From Diphasiastrum complanatum (lineage: Eukaryota; Streptophyta; Lycopodiopsida; Lycopodiales; Lycopodiaceae): a stretch of DNA of 64,000 nucleotides. This document shows, piece after piece, positions 43,997 through 55,748 of the stretch. The notes under the pieces were generated by a model, which did not search any database, was not told the DNA's origin, and saw only the letters and a program-made list of their open reading frames with translations. The stretch covers positions 11,945,538 to 12,009,537 of the forward strand of contig CM055094.1 of NCBI GenBank assembly GCA_029204225.1, given 5' to 3'. The translations under genes were made by a program, and so were the position numbers. Position 1 is the stretch's first letter, and each line of letters begins with the position of its first letter.

Positions 43997-45985
43997 ATCG
44001 GGCTCTTAATGGCTTGTTGGATGATCATGCTAATTTGGTGCAAAGTTTTGCTATTAAAAAGACATTGCCAAGTATGGGGTATTTGCAAGAGGTCTTGGTA
44101 AGCAAGAGGAGTGTTACGGTCATGTTCAGCTAAGGACATGGAATAGTCCTAATATGGTAGGTCGGCTCTCTAGTGTTCGAGATTATTGGTCATGCCTAGA
44201 TTTTATTCCACGTCGAGGCCTGTTGGTGACTAATGACCTTGAAAGGACCCAGACACTGTAATCGAGACATATGGAGTAGTGCATGTACGTGTGACTGATA
44301 TAGGCAGGAGGTATGCATGAAGAGTTGTGATCTATTTATAGTTGACCTGCATGGGGATTGCATGGATTCATATTGAGGTAGTGATTATTTCGTCGATGAC
44401 TTTCGTCTAGGTTACCTGTCGAACTCTTCTCCTCTTGCTATCATATGGCATGGCTTGGGGGCTAGATCCAGGAGGTATCTCCAGGAGGGATCTAGGTTCG
44501 GTTGGGTGGTTTTGCTCCACAGTCTCTCTTGTGTTTTCCTATCCCCATCTTAGGGATTTTCCCTAGTGGTCTTTACAAGAAGGATAATCTTCTACATCTC
44601 ACGTTGGAGAGGAGGAAGCTATGTTCTCAAAAGGCAAGTTCAAGGAAAAAGACAAAAGCAAATGGTCAAAACGGAAAGGTCAATGTGAATCTTCTACTTT
44701 TGTTAGCAAGAAGAAAGATAGATCCAAGCTAAAATATTTCTATTTTGGTGTCAAAGGACATCTTTCTAGTGATTGCATCAAGAAGAAGAAAGATCAATGT
44801 GAGAAGCAAACCAATCTACTCTTGATGAAGATGGTATTGATGAACAACTTTCAAATGATGCTTTTGTTATGTCATCTTGCTTGTTGGCTAATCATGGAGA
44901 TATTGATCCTTGGTGGATTGATCACATATGACATATCATGGGTAGTATTATTCATCATTGATGGCATTTAAAGGTGACAAGAAGGTGGTCTACAAGCCAA
45001 TGATGGTGAGTGTGCAATCAAAGGAATTGGCACAATTCCTAGTTCCCTCTCTACTAATAGAAATGTGAATTTGAAGGATGTTTTGTTCATTCCATCAATC
45101 ACTAAGAATTTTCTTAGTGTGAGAGTCAAATGCTTGACAAGGGATTCAAAGTGGAGATTGTTGGTGATGCTTGTTTGATCAAGAAGGAGGATGAATTGAT
45201 TACAAAAGAAAAGAGACAGAGTAAATTGTTCAAACTTGATGCTTGTGTTGTTGCTAACCAAGTTGGATGTATGGAAAATGAGCATTTGTCAATGCAAGAG
45301 GTATGACACAATAGATTGGGGCATCTCAACTACAAGTCATTGGAGGTGATGACAAAGAGGCAAGTTGTTTTAGGTCTTCCCAAATATCTAACTAGCATGA
45401 ATCACGTTTGTGAGCAATGTGCTTTATCAAAGTCACATAGATTACCTTGCAAGAGATCTACATCAAGATCAAGTAAGTCTTTTCAACTTGTGCATTTGGA
45501 TAATCATGGCATTATTACAATTAGAAATGGAGGTGCTAAGATGTATGCAATTTTTATTGATGATTTTAGTAGATTTTGTTGGTGGTATCTACAAAAGAGC
45601 AAATATGAGGTGTTTGATGTCTTTGTCAAGTTCAAGATTGCGAGGGAGGTCCAATTTTCTATCAAGATCAAGTGCTTGAGGAGTGATAATGGTGGTGAGT
45701 ACATTTCTACCAAGTTCAAAGCATTTTGTGATGCAAATGGAATAAAGAGGGAGTACAAGCCCAAGGACGCCACAACAAAATGTAGTGGCCGAGAGGAAAA
45801 ATATAACCTTATGTGAAGGAGCCAAAGCCATGACGTTAGGTGCAAATCTTCCTAAATCCTGTTGGGATCAAGCTTTGTTGTGTGCCAATTTTCTATACAA
45901 TAGATGGCCGAGTGTGGTATTGGATGGAAAAACCCCTATTGAACTGGTCAATCATATTCAAAAGCGATATCAGGTCAACTGTTGA
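43997..45985 (+). pseudogene. family B copia gag, protease and integrase (broken)
   Basis: Gag reads GLLNGLLDDHANLVQSFAIK before the inserted LTR, and FSKGKFKEKDKSKWSKRKG after it. The zinc knuckle has lost its first two Cys (YFYFGVKGHLSSDC). The protease region is shattered after DPWWID. Integrase keeps the zinc region (LGHLNYKSLEVM ... CEQCALSKSH), the catalytic Asp in IFIDDFSRF and LRSDNGGEYIS, and, after a frameshift, VVAERKNITLCE. Confidence 0.85.
44112..44577 (+). mobile_element. solo gypsy LTR (family G1) inside copia gag
   Basis: 466 bp from TGTTACGGTCATG to GGTCTTTACA. Gag sequence continues on both sides. The flanking pentamers AGGAG and AGAAG differ by one base, as expected of an aged 5-bp duplication. 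The same LTR occurs inverted at 48091-48570. Confidence 0.8.
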
Positions 45986-46022
45986 CTTTGATCGGATAAA
46001 ACTTTGACTACCACAATGTAAG

Positions 46023-46505
46023 TGTTATGTCCATGTCCAGTATGTGGGATTCGGAATAATTCCTGACATGGATAGCCAGTTACTCCAGTGTATAAGGTTA
46101 TTAGTTATGCCTTGTCATTCTGGGCTTGGCCAGTAATGTAAATGATAATCTATAAGGGCCCAGACCTATAATTGGACATAGGAGCACTTGCATGGTGTTT
46201 GACTGCTATAATGCAAGAATAGGAGGTCAATAGCTTATATATGGGTTGCATGGGATCCTAAGAGAATATTATATCCTCAAGGGAGATTATATATATTATG
46301 GAAACTCGCCCATCTCTCCATTGGATTGTCTGATCCATGAAGCCAGGATCCCCTCCTCTCTTGAATTCATTCACCATGGCTTGGGAGTGAAGTGGTTAGG
46401 GTATTGACTAGCCATTTCCAGTTGGTTGGGTGGTTTTGCGCCATAGGTGTCCTTTTGGTTGCATGCAACAAGATCTAGTCGGATCTTCACTTGGTGATCC
46501 TTACA
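46023..46505 (+). repeat. 5' LTR of the G2 gypsy element
   Basis: 483 bp, TGTTATGTCCATG to GATCCTTACA. Its first 290 bases match 49563-49855. Confidence 0.85.
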
Positions 46506-46506
46506 G

Positions 46507-46521
46507 TGGTATCAGAACAAG
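46507..46521 (+). promoter_or_regulatory. primer-binding site of the G2 element
   Basis: TGGTATCAGAACAAG, one base after the LTR end; resembles the initiator-Met site. Confidence 0.75.
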
Positions 46522-48090
46522 GCTTTGCATCAATCAGAAGGTGGAGTTGCTTTTTGCTTTTTCCTAGCTTTTTGGTATTTCCTCCTTTCTTTTTACTTTA
46601 GGTGGTGTAATTGACCTCCAAGTAAGTGAAATCTCTCATTTTGGTTTGCTTTCAGCCTAATGATCATTATTATGGAGATTTTTCATAGAAAATGATGGAG
46701 ATTTATGGATTTTTTATAGTTTTTTGTGGTTTTTGAGCTAGTATTCCATGTTTTTGCTTGAAATTCATCAAAGCTATTGTGCATGAATGTTTTTCAGAAT
46801 TGTACTTGCTATTTCCAAGTCATTATGATTGATTCAAATGATTTCATGTCATGGTTATGGTCAAAGATAGTGATTTTTGGTTAGAATCTAGTGATTTTGG
46901 TTAGAAATGGGCTATATGAACCATGATTGATTGAAATAAGAACTTTTGGTGCTTGGATGTAATTTATTTATAGGGATTTGGATTTGATTGCACTTAATTA
47001 TGGATTTGATCCACAAAAAATGGTCAAAAGTTATGTTCTGATTGCATGCATGCATGTGGAACTGTAAAGTGCTTTTCCAGTGTTGAAAATGTTTGGATGA
47101 ACTTGTATGGATACAATGTGGTACAATAGGTTGATCAGAGTAATTTCATTCTTGAATACAATTTCATGAAACACAAGTCGAAAATCAAATTTCTTGGTTT
47201 CTAGACAATTTACGTAAAAAAATTTGATTTTTTAGAAATCAAGACATGTAATGTCTGATGCATGCTAGATGTTTCAAAATCCTTTTGGAATGTGATGGTG
47301 ACTGTGGAACTGCCAAATCGATGTTATAAATCAATTTTCACAGTTTTGGTCCATATTGAACGGAATTTAAAAATCTCAGTTACGTAAAATTTTGAAAGAA
47401 ACGTGGATGTTTTGGATTTGTTCAAATTCATTGATTATTGATCAAACAAAAATTGCTTATAAAGTAAATGGCCTTACTGAGTTAATATCAGTCAGTTTTA
47501 TAAGGTCACTGTACCTCTCACTTTTAGTTGAAGATTTTGAGAATTTGTCAACTAATAAGGGGCATTTCTTGTTTTATGGCCCATCTATTATCTCTATTTG
47601 ATAGGTTGATTATTGAGATGTAATATTTCTATCACTCGAGATAAGATATTTTATGATTTTGGAGAAAGTCTTGTTTGTAATAGTATTGGATACTTATAAT
47701 TGACTTTTCGGATTTTTGATATCTTATATGTTGTCTCCTGAGAACTTTTTTATAAAAATTATGGAATTTCTTTTAAAAAGGGCGAGTAGAAAAGATAAGA
47801 ATAAGACTTTTGATGAATCAACTAATTTCCTAGATTTTTTTTGAGGAATCCAGTATGTGTGCAAAGGTTGAACTATCCAGTTGAATTAGATGAACTCTCT
47901 ATGGATTGTTTTGAATAATCTAGAACTAGAGGAGTTTTATGAGCTGTGAGATATTCATGAACATGGATAATGGTGGTAAAGATTAAATTAAGATTTCATT
48001 GATCGGTTTTGCCAAGTACCATTTTGTTATGGATTGGATCAGGTGGAATAAAGATTTAATCTTAACCTTATGTCCAAATATGTCTGTACA
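46522..48090 (+). other. G2 element interior without recognisable coding sequence
   Basis: AT-rich sequence with many stops in all frames. By position it should be leader and gag, but I cannot identify gag. Confidence 0.45.
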
Positions 48091-48570
48091 TGTAAAGACC
48101 CAAAGGGATTACCCCTAAGACGAGGATAGGATAACACAATAAGAAAGACTATGGAGCCAAACTGCCCAATCAAACCTAGATCAAAAACCTGGATCTAGCC
48201 CCCAAGCCATGCCATGTGAAGCAAGAGGAGAAGAGAAAAAGTTGTAACCTAAACCCAATATGTCGTCGGGAGAATCCCTACCTCATTATATAGAGAGTAG
48301 AGTCATGTGCATGTAACTATGCAGCCCCCATGCAAGTCAACTATAAATAGACCACATCTCTTCATGTAGTCCTCCTGCTTATATTCGTCACACGTACATG
48401 CAATACTCCATATGTCTCAATTAGAGTGTCTAGGTCCTCTCAAGGTTATTAGTCACAAACTGGCCTTGACATGGAATTAAATCATGGCGTGACCAATAAT
48501 CTTGAACACTGGAGGGCCGATCTACCATATTAGGACTATTCCAGGTCCTTAATCGAATATGGCCATAACA
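48091..48570 (-). repeat. gypsy LTR of family G1, inverted
   Basis: 480 bp; on the minus strand TGTTATGGCCATATTCG to GGTCTTTACA, homologous to 44112-44577. A polypurine tract (AAGGAGGGGAGAA, minus) abuts it at 48571-48583, so it is a 3' LTR whose interior would lie at higher coordinates. Confidence 0.8.
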
Positions 48571-48583
48571 TTCTCCCCTCCTT

Positions 48584-49240
48584 AAACTGCTTCTATCCTT
48601 AGAAGCTCCTCAAATTAGGAAAGAATTATAGGAACAGTTCCTTTAACTTTCAATATTAAGCGAGAAAATCATTATCCTTAGTTTGACTTTCATATCAAAC
48701 AAGTACTTAAAAATAAACCTATTTTCAATCGTTAATCTCTGTTATGGAGTACAACTCAAGTTTGAAAAGTACACTAAGCGATAAATTTCTCAACTGGGTT
48801 ACACTCACTACAAGCTAGTAACATCACCTTCATGTAAAACGCTTAAATGAACCACTGAGTGAGATATTCCCTAACTTAGGAGATTAAAGTGAAAAAAAAA
48901 ATAACAATAAAAATTATAGTTTGAGATTATACACAAACTTTGGCAGACAATTCATGAAAACTTCCAAGTACAACTATCCTTAGAATCCAATTCTAAGATA
49001 TGATAATTCATTCAACTAGAATCTCCAGGAGAATCATTAAGATATAGAATGATTAAATCTCAACTATGAGTATGTCAGATACTCTCATGAGCTAGTTAGC
49101 TATGTTTCTAACATCATATGCAAGAAAAAATAACAATCATTCATCTTAACAAATTTGTCTGTCCCCTATGATATCTAGAGATCCAATCAAAGTCAGACTA
49201 AGGATAATGATTTTCATGGTAAATGTGAAAGTTAAAAGAC
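48584..49240 (-). other. probable remnant interior of the inverted G1 element
   Basis: Lies between the G1 polypurine tract and the plus-strand G2 chromodomain. No coding motif seen on either strand. Confidence 0.35.
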
Positions 49241-49244
49241 TGAT

Positions 49245-49548
49245 TTGTTAGTTATTGAACTTGATCTTCAGGATTACTCGATTGCTCATCCAGTGTATCA
49301 TGTAAACTTAGTTTATATGATGATGATAGTTGGATTAGATTTTACCCATTTGGAAGACTTATCGCTCAATGTAACTATAGAACTTGGAAGAGTACTTAGA
49401 ATCAGAAATAAACAATTGAGAAATCATTCTATCTCTGAGTGCTTGATTAGGTTGGTTGGTCAGATTGAGGATAACGATTCGTGGGAAAGAGTTAAAAGCA
49501 TACAAAGTGGATCTTCCCTAGTTTGTTTTTCTGAGGACAGAACATGTT
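49245..49548 (+). pseudogene. gypsy integrase end and chromodomain (G2)
   Basis: Reads HPVYHVNLVYM, the counterpart of the HNVFHVSLLK stretch, then a chromodomain LGRVLRIRNKQLRN ... SECLIRLVGQIEDNDSWERV. The aromatic Trp of LVRWKG is Leu-Val-Gly here, so the histone-binding cage is probably lost. It is related to the chromodomain at 5790-5925. Confidence 0.8.
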
Positions 49549-49562
49549 TAAGGGAGGAAAAA

Positions 49563-49855
49563 TGTTACGTCCATGTCCATTACGTGGGATTCAGAATAAT
49601 TTCTAACATGGATAGTCAGTTACTCCAGTGTATGAGGTTATTAGTTATGCCTTGTCATTCCGAGCTTGGCCAATAATGTAATTAATAATCTTATGAGGGC
49701 CTAGACCTATAATTGGAGATAGGAGCACTTGCATGGTGTTTGAGTGCTATGATGCAAGAATAAGAGGTCAAAAGCTTATATTTGGATTACATGAGATCCT
49801 AAGAGGAATATTCTCTCCTCAAGAGAGATTATATATACTATGGAAATTCACCCAT
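49563..49855 (+). repeat. 3' LTR of the G2 gypsy element, truncated
   Basis: Starts TGTTACGTCCATG after the tract AAGGGAGGAAAAA (49550-49562). Homology to the 5' LTR stops at CACCCAT near 49855. Confidence 0.85.
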
Positions 49856-50320
49856 GTAGTAGAATACCATCCACTAGATTAATTAAATTCTCCACAAGTA
49901 AAACAACTTACCTGGTGATAATGTCTATGAGATCCATAGGCTCTCAATAAAACATTGGAGTAAAGATATCAAGATTTTCAAAACATTGATTTGAATTCAT
50001 AACTCATATAATAGATCAAGAATTAATTGCCACACTTAAGAATCATCACAATTTCTTATAATCCTCTGATAATAATTAAGTGTCTATTTATGATTCATCA
50101 ATCATAATTATTTAGATCCTTATGATTAATCAATTATAACTCTTTGGAATCCAAAACCATACTTAATCATTCAAGGATACTGCAGTATATGTCCAACATA
50201 ACTCATAATACAATAAGAATCATTTTCAAATCTTTCCCACCACGCAGGGTTTTTATATTGACATAATTACTCTATTTTTTCATGAAAATAACTTTATTGT
50301 TAACATAATCACGTGAAAAA
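49856..50320. other. no recognisable gene
   Basis: AT-rich sequence between the truncated gypsy LTR and the family B copia LTR. Confidence 0.5.
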
Positions 50321-50967
50321 TGTGAAAGAATCAACTAGTTTGATTATATTTGCTATATTTTCATATTTGGCAAATTGAGACCAACTTTGTTTTAGACTTA
50401 GAGTTTGACTTTTCAAAGTTCATTAGTCTTAATTTCATTTGAATAAACACTTTTTGAAAGTGTGGGAAAGTTAGAAGTCGAGTTTGAGTAGATTCAAATT
50501 TGAATGTTAGGTACTTTGAATATAGACCCAAAAATAGTAGGGTTAGCATTTTGGTGGGAAATACAAGTGGCCCAATAGGGTTTGGACCTGTTATAAAAGA
50601 ATGTAACTCATGGAGAGACATATCTTCTCTCTTCTCTATCTCATTTCATGCTTATACATGCTTCTCTTGGGTTCTACTATCCATTGGTGCACTATACTTG
50701 TGTTTGCATGCAATTCTATGTGTAGAATGATCTATATTTGTTATTTTTGGATCCACACGTGTGCAATATAGTAGCTTTCTGGTTTTGTACGGATAGAAAC
50801 AATACTTTATCTTTTGATTCATGTTTCATCAAGTTCTATTAGAGTTTGCATCTCATTTTGTGTGTAGATGCTGATTTTTCTACATTGGTGAGATTGGTAG
50901 AGTGCCTTCTTTGGTAGCCCAAGATTTTTTTGTGGATTGGATCATCAATGATCTGAAATCCTTCACA
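50321..50967 (+). repeat. 5' LTR, family B
   Basis: 647 bp, TGTGAAAGAATC to ATCCTTCACA. A TATA box (TTATAAAAGA) lies at 50591-50600; in the 3' LTR the same site is mutated to TTATAGAAGG. Confidence 0.9.
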
Positions 50968-50982
50968 TGATATCAGAGCTTG
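50968..50982 (+). promoter_or_regulatory. primer-binding site, initiator-Met type
   Basis: TGATATCAGAGCTTG directly after the LTR, one base from TGGTATCAGAGC at its start. Confidence 0.8.
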
Positions 50983-51555
50983 TGTTTCAGGTTATGAAGG
51001 AGGAAATCATATCTATCAATGATTTGGTGAAGATAATGCTAGAGAGGATTCTACACTAAAATCGAGTTTTTTGCGTTTGTAGATTGGATCTTTTGTAGAT
51101 CAAAACCCTATATAGGTTCACAAACTTGATCAATTTCAATTTTTTATTTCACATACTGGATTTGGCCAATTTTTGGATCATTGGATCAGCCTAAGTGGTT
51201 GCTAATAGATTGCATATCAAATTTTCAGCATTTGCATGTAGATTTGGAATAGTCAATTTTTTGTGATTTTGTCAAACCCTAATTTTGATTGGATCACTAG
51301 ATAGTGAGATTGCTGGACTTCATTTGAGTGTGTTTCAATCTTAGAAAGTGGCAAAAGTAATGAGATTGAGGATAGATCATAGGTTGATCAAGATTCCATG
51401 ATTATATGTGATGATTTGCTTGGTATAAGTGCTAGAAGAGAATTTTTGAGATAGTTTCAAATCTTTGTGATTTCTTTTGAAAATTTTTGTTGTTGTTCAA
51501 AGGAGTGCTTTGTGCATTGAAACTGGTTGAAAAAAAAGATCAGGTCATTGCTACA

Positions 51556-52140
51556 TGGCAACCTCAAGTGGAATCATGTTGGAAGCCAATGATAGGTTTA
51601 CATGAAGTAACTATTCATTGTGGAAAGTGAGGATGGAGTCACTTCTTGAGAGTTTTGGATATTGTTGTAGGTTTGGAAGTTAGACCAGCAACACAACCAG
51701 ATCAAATGAGGTATGATAAGAGGGCCAAAAGGGCTTTGCACATTATCAAGATGAATGTTACCAATGAGCTTCTCAAGAAAGTTGGTAAGTGTACTTCATC
51801 TAAGGATGCTTGGGATTCATTGAAGAAGCTTTATGAATCCAAGGCTTCAAGCAAGAGGTAGATCTACATCAACACTTCAAGAGGAGGCTATGTTCACAAA
51901 GGGAAAATTCAAGGGAAAAATCAAAAGTAAGTGGTCTAAAGGGCAAGACCAAGTGGATGCTTCTTCAAATGGCAAAAAGAAGAATAGATCAAAGCTCGAG
52001 TGCTTCTATTGTGGCATCAAAGGTGACACTTTGAAATTGATTGCTACAAGAAGAAGAGAGATCAAGGAGACAAGCAAGGTAATCTTACTCTTGATGAGGA
52101 TGGTTTGGATGTTCAAGATGCAAATGATGATGCTTTTGTG
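51556..52140 (+). pseudogene. family B copia gag (shortened)
   Basis: Starts MATSSGIMLEANDRFT at 51556 with an early TGA, continues NYSLWKVRMESLLES and AWDSLKKLYESKASSK. Then it jumps straight to LQEEAMFTKGKFKGK, so the middle of gag is missing compared with the minus-strand family A gag. The zinc knuckle begins CFYCGIKG but is out of frame after that. Confidence 0.85.
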
Positions 52141-53710
52141 ATGTCTTCACGTATGCTTGCTAATGATGGAGATCTAGATCCTTGGTGGATTGATAGTGGA
52201 GCAAGTTCACACATGACTTTTCACAAAGAGTGTTTCACTTCTTTGTTGGCATATGGAGATGATAAAAGAGTGATCTACACGGCCAATGATGGTGAGTGTG
52301 CAAAAGGGATTGGCACAATTCCTATTTCTCTCTCTACAAATAGGAATGCTCATTTGGAGGATGTCTTGTTTATTCCATCTATTACCAAGAATTTTCTTAG
52401 TGTGAGTCAAATGCTAAGTAAAGACCTCAAGGTTGAGTTTGATGGAGATGCTTGTATGATCAAAAGGAAGGATGTCTTGATTGGAAAAGGTAAAAGACAA
52501 GGGAAGTTGTTCAAACTAGATGCTTGTGTTATTGCTAACCAAGTTGGATGTGTTGCAAGGAAGCAAATACCTATTTAAGAGGTTTGGCATAAAAGGATGG
52601 GACACCTCAACTTCAAGTCATTGGAGGTAATGGCTAGAAAGAAGGTTGTGATAGGTCCTCCAAGTTTCTTAAGTGGCATCAAACATGTTTGTGAGTCTTG
52701 TGCTTTGTCTAAGTCAAATAGACTACCTTATACTAGATCTACATCTAGATCTACAAAGCCTTTTCAAATTGTACAATAGTGGAGCTGAGATGTATGTATC
52801 ATTCATTGATGATTTTACTAGATTTTGTTGGATCTATCTACTAAAGATCAAGGATGAAGTGTATGATGTCTTTATCAAGCTCAAGAATGCAAGGGAGAAC
52901 CAATTTTTTACAAGGATCAAGTGCTTAAGGAGTGACAATGGTGGTGAGTACATATCTACCAAGTTCAAGGCCTTTTGTGATGAGCAAGGGATCAAGAGGG
53001 AATATACCACATCAAGGACCCCACAACAAAATCGAGTGGCTGAAAGGAATAATAGGACTTTATGTGAAAGTGCTAAAGCCACGAGGTTAAGTCCTAATCT
53101 TGATAAACCATTTTGGAATCAAGCTTTGTTGTGTGCCAATTTCTTGTGCAATAGCTGGCCGAGTGCTATTTTGGATGGAAGGACATCTTTTGAGATGCTA
53201 TTCAAGAGGAGGTCAAGTGTCAACTTTCTAAGAACCTTTGGATGCACATGCTATGTCAACATTACTCTTGATGATAGGACCAAGGAGGATCCATCTTCAA
53301 GAAGAGCTATTCTTGTTGGATGTAGGGAGGTGAGTAAAGCCTACAAGGTTTACATTCCTTCTACTAACAAAGTGATTATTGGTGGAGATGTCATCTTTGA
53401 TGAGGAGAACATTCCAAAAGTGTTTTCAAGCATGATTGATAAAGGTGTGGATGGATCTAATATTGTTGATGTTGATTTGAAGGATCCTACTTTAGATGGT
53501 GATGATGATGGACCTTCATCAAGTCAAAAGCCAAGGAGAACATAAAGGGAAAGACAAGTACCTTCAAGGCTCACATATGATGAAAACGGTAAGCAAGTAG
53601 TTTGTAGAAATTATGTTGCTTTCCTAACCTCTTTTGATGAACCTACAAGTATAGATGAAGCAAGAAAAGAAAAGGAGTGAATCCAAGCAATGGATCTTGA
53701 GTATCAAGCT
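52105..53710 (+). pseudogene. family B copia protease and integrase
   Basis: Protease active site WWIDSGASSHMTFH near 52185, followed by LEDVLFIPSITKNFLSVSQM. Integrase zinc region MGHLNFKSLEVM ... CESCALSKSN. A short deletion after PFQIVQ removes the first catalytic Asp (LDNHG in copy 1). The other catalytic residues remain, in SFIDDFTRF, LRSDNGGEY and RVAERNNRTLCE. The C-terminal part ends around EWIQAMDLEYQALTKNE, the point where RT should begin. Confidence 0.9.
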
Positions 53711-54400
53711 CTTACGAAGAATGAAATATCTTTTGGTGAATCTTCTTGTGTAGATGATGCTATGAAAGTAGAGGATATTTTCATGTTTTTACAGATAGTA
53801 ATGGATATGGAAAACAGAGTTTATTCAATGACTTTGATGATCAAGAGGTTGATCTCAAAGGGCTTCAACAAGGCAAAAAGGAAGTTGGCAATTTGAAGCT
53901 AGTCAAGAGCATTAAAGGACAGTCAATTGGCAAAGATGTTATGGATCTATTTTTGTAGCTTGTTGAAGAATCAAGTAAGGTCAAAGGAGTAGCAAGGAAG
54001 TGCTGTTCAATTTTACTTTACTTGTTCTATCTCATTTCTGAGTATTTTCATGTAGATGTGCGCAAATTGTCAAAGATATGGTCAAACTAGCTACATTGGT
54101 GAGCATTGTTTTGACGTTGGATTGTACTAGAATTTTTGGCTAGTTTTGTTGATGGAAATGAAGATATTGGAGGTTTATTATATCACACATTCATGATCAC
54201 TTCATCAAGGTATGATGGTATCTTATGGCAAGATGGAGATTGAGGCTCATTCATGAAGTGTCATGGTGGATACATGGCAACAAAGGACAAAGAAGGAGGA
54301 GACATGCAAGCAAATGTTGATCACTCACATTTATTGTTTGTTTGCTGTATTTTTATAGAGAGTTCAAAGTCAATAGCATGGAGGAATCATCTCATTTACA
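53711..54400 (+). other. unrelated stretch in place of the RT
   Basis: About 690 bases between the copia linker and the RNase H end show no RT motif. One frame from about 53793 reads DSNGYGKQSLFNDFDDQEVD, then LKGLQQGKKEVGNLKLVKSI, with a TAG at about 53956, and is preceded by a splice-acceptor-like TTTTTACAG. It may be captured host sequence. I do not recognise the protein. Confidence 0.4.
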
Positions 54401-54594
54401 TTCTATGTGATTCTTCATGTCATATTGAAATGATATTGCAACATTTTGTGAGAAAACAAGTCATTGCAAAGCAGGTGGAGCTTCAACATGTGTCCTCAAG
54501 GGAATGTGTGGCTGATATCTTCACCAAAGCATTGGGAAAAGACTTGTTCATGAAGCATAGACTTCACTTGGAGTGTTATCAAAGTCTATTCTAA
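54401..54594 (+). pseudogene. family B copia RNase H end
   Basis: LCDSSCHIEMILQHFVRKQV, then ELQHVSSRECVADIFTKALG and a stop at 54592-54594. Only the last third of RNase H is left. Confidence 0.85.
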
Positions 54595-54602
54595 AACTAG
54601 TT

Positions 54603-54612
54603 GAAGAAAGAG
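54603..54612 (+). promoter_or_regulatory. polypurine tract, family B
   Basis: GAAGAAAGAG directly before the 3' LTR start TGTGAAAG. Confidence 0.8.
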
Positions 54613-55068
54613 TGTGAAAGATTCAACTAGTTTGATCAATTTTGCTATATTTCCATATTTGACAAATTGAGGCCAACTTTGTTTTAGACTTAGAGTTCGA
54701 CTTTTTCAAAGTTCATTAGTCTAGATTTCATGTGAATAAGCACTTTTTGAAAGTGTGGGAAAGTTAGAAGTCGAGTTTGAGTAGATTCAAATTTGAATGT
54801 TGGGTACTTTGAATATAGACCCAAAAATAGTAAGGTTAGCATTTTGGTGAGACAGCCAATGGCCAAATAGGGTTTGGACCTGTTATAGAAGGACGTAACT
54901 CGTGGAGAGACATATCTTCTCTCTTATCTATCTCATTTCATGCTTATACATGGTTCTCTTGGGTTCTACTATCGATTGGTGCACTATACTTGTGATGATT
55001 GCATGTAATTCTATGTGTAGAATGATCTATATCTGTTATTTTTGGATCCACACCTGTGAAATAGTATT
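54613..55068 (+). repeat. 3' LTR, family B, truncated
   Basis: Matches the first 450 or so bases of the 5' LTR, to GGATCCACACCTGTG, and then changes to unrelated sequence. Confidence 0.88.
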
Positions 55069-55224
55069 TTAGAGCTCTTTATGCGATATCGTTGCTCCCT
55101 CTTGCTTGAAATATCATTTGCGCACTAATCTAAGGTAGTTATACTTAGTTTAAATTTTATTTTTTGTACTTTTAAATTAGATATTTATTTATATTCTTTA
55201 AATTTTAAGTCTAGAACTTAAAGA

Positions 55225-55748
55225 GTTAAAATGAGAGCCGTTCATTTGTGTTTGGTGTGTGGCTATTCAATTGGCTAGGTACTACTTACGAATGGAAGGT
55301 AATCATTCAGATTTGTAGATTGTTATAGATTCATTTGTGGTGCATGGCTATTGACTTGACTAGGTGCTATTGATGGATTTACAATAATCATTTGTGTACA
55401 CGATAGTTATGGATTCATCTTTGGTGCACGGCTAAATTTGGCTAGGTGCTATTGATGAATCTACAACTATCATGGTTGTTTGATGCGTGCTTAGTCTCAA
55501 GTCTATGTGGTTATTTTAGATTCATCTTTGGTGCATGACTACTCACCTGGCTAGGTGCTACTGATGGATTTACAACAATCATTTGTGTACACGATAATTA
55601 TGGTTTCATCTAAATTTGGCTAAGTGCTATTGATGAATATATAACTATCATAGTTGTTTGATGCCTGCTTAGTCTCAAGCATGTGTGGTTATTTCATATT
55701 CATCTTTGGTGCACCACTATTCACCTAACTAGGTGCTATTGATGGATT
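55225..55748. repeat. tandem array with about 190-bp period
   Basis: TTCATCTTTGGTGCA..GCTAGGTGCTATTGATG alternates with two kinds of spacer, one containing ATCATTTGTGTACACGAT and one containing GTTGTTTGATGC.TGCTTAGTCTCAAG. About two and a half units are present. Confidence 0.8.

Larger units (their letters stand above)
43997..46022 (+). mobile_element. Ty1/copia element, family B, copy 1 (truncated both ends)
   Basis: Gag to mid-integrase of a copia closely related to the element at 50321-55068. It is interrupted by a gypsy LTR at 44112-44577 and cut at 46022 by another gypsy element. Confidence 0.85.
46023..49855 (+). mobile_element. Ty3/gypsy chromovirus-type element (family G2), decayed, with nested LTR
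   Basis: A full 5' LTR and primer site, a long non-coding or decayed interior, a chromodomain just before a polypurine tract, and a 3' LTR cut after 293 bases. A family G1 LTR in the opposite orientation lies inside it. It interrupts the family B copia at 46022. Confidence 0.82.
50321..55068 (+). mobile_element. Ty1/copia element, family B, copy 2, lacking RT
   Basis: It has a full 5' LTR, primer site, gag, protease, integrase, an unrelated stretch where RT should be, the RNase H end, a polypurine tract and a truncated 3' LTR. The RT and most of RNase H are missing, so it can only move with help from another element. Confidence 0.92.

Noticed and set aside
44112-44577. Full gypsy element at this site
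   Set aside because: There is one LTR only, with gag codons resuming directly on the other side, so it is a solo LTR left by recombination.
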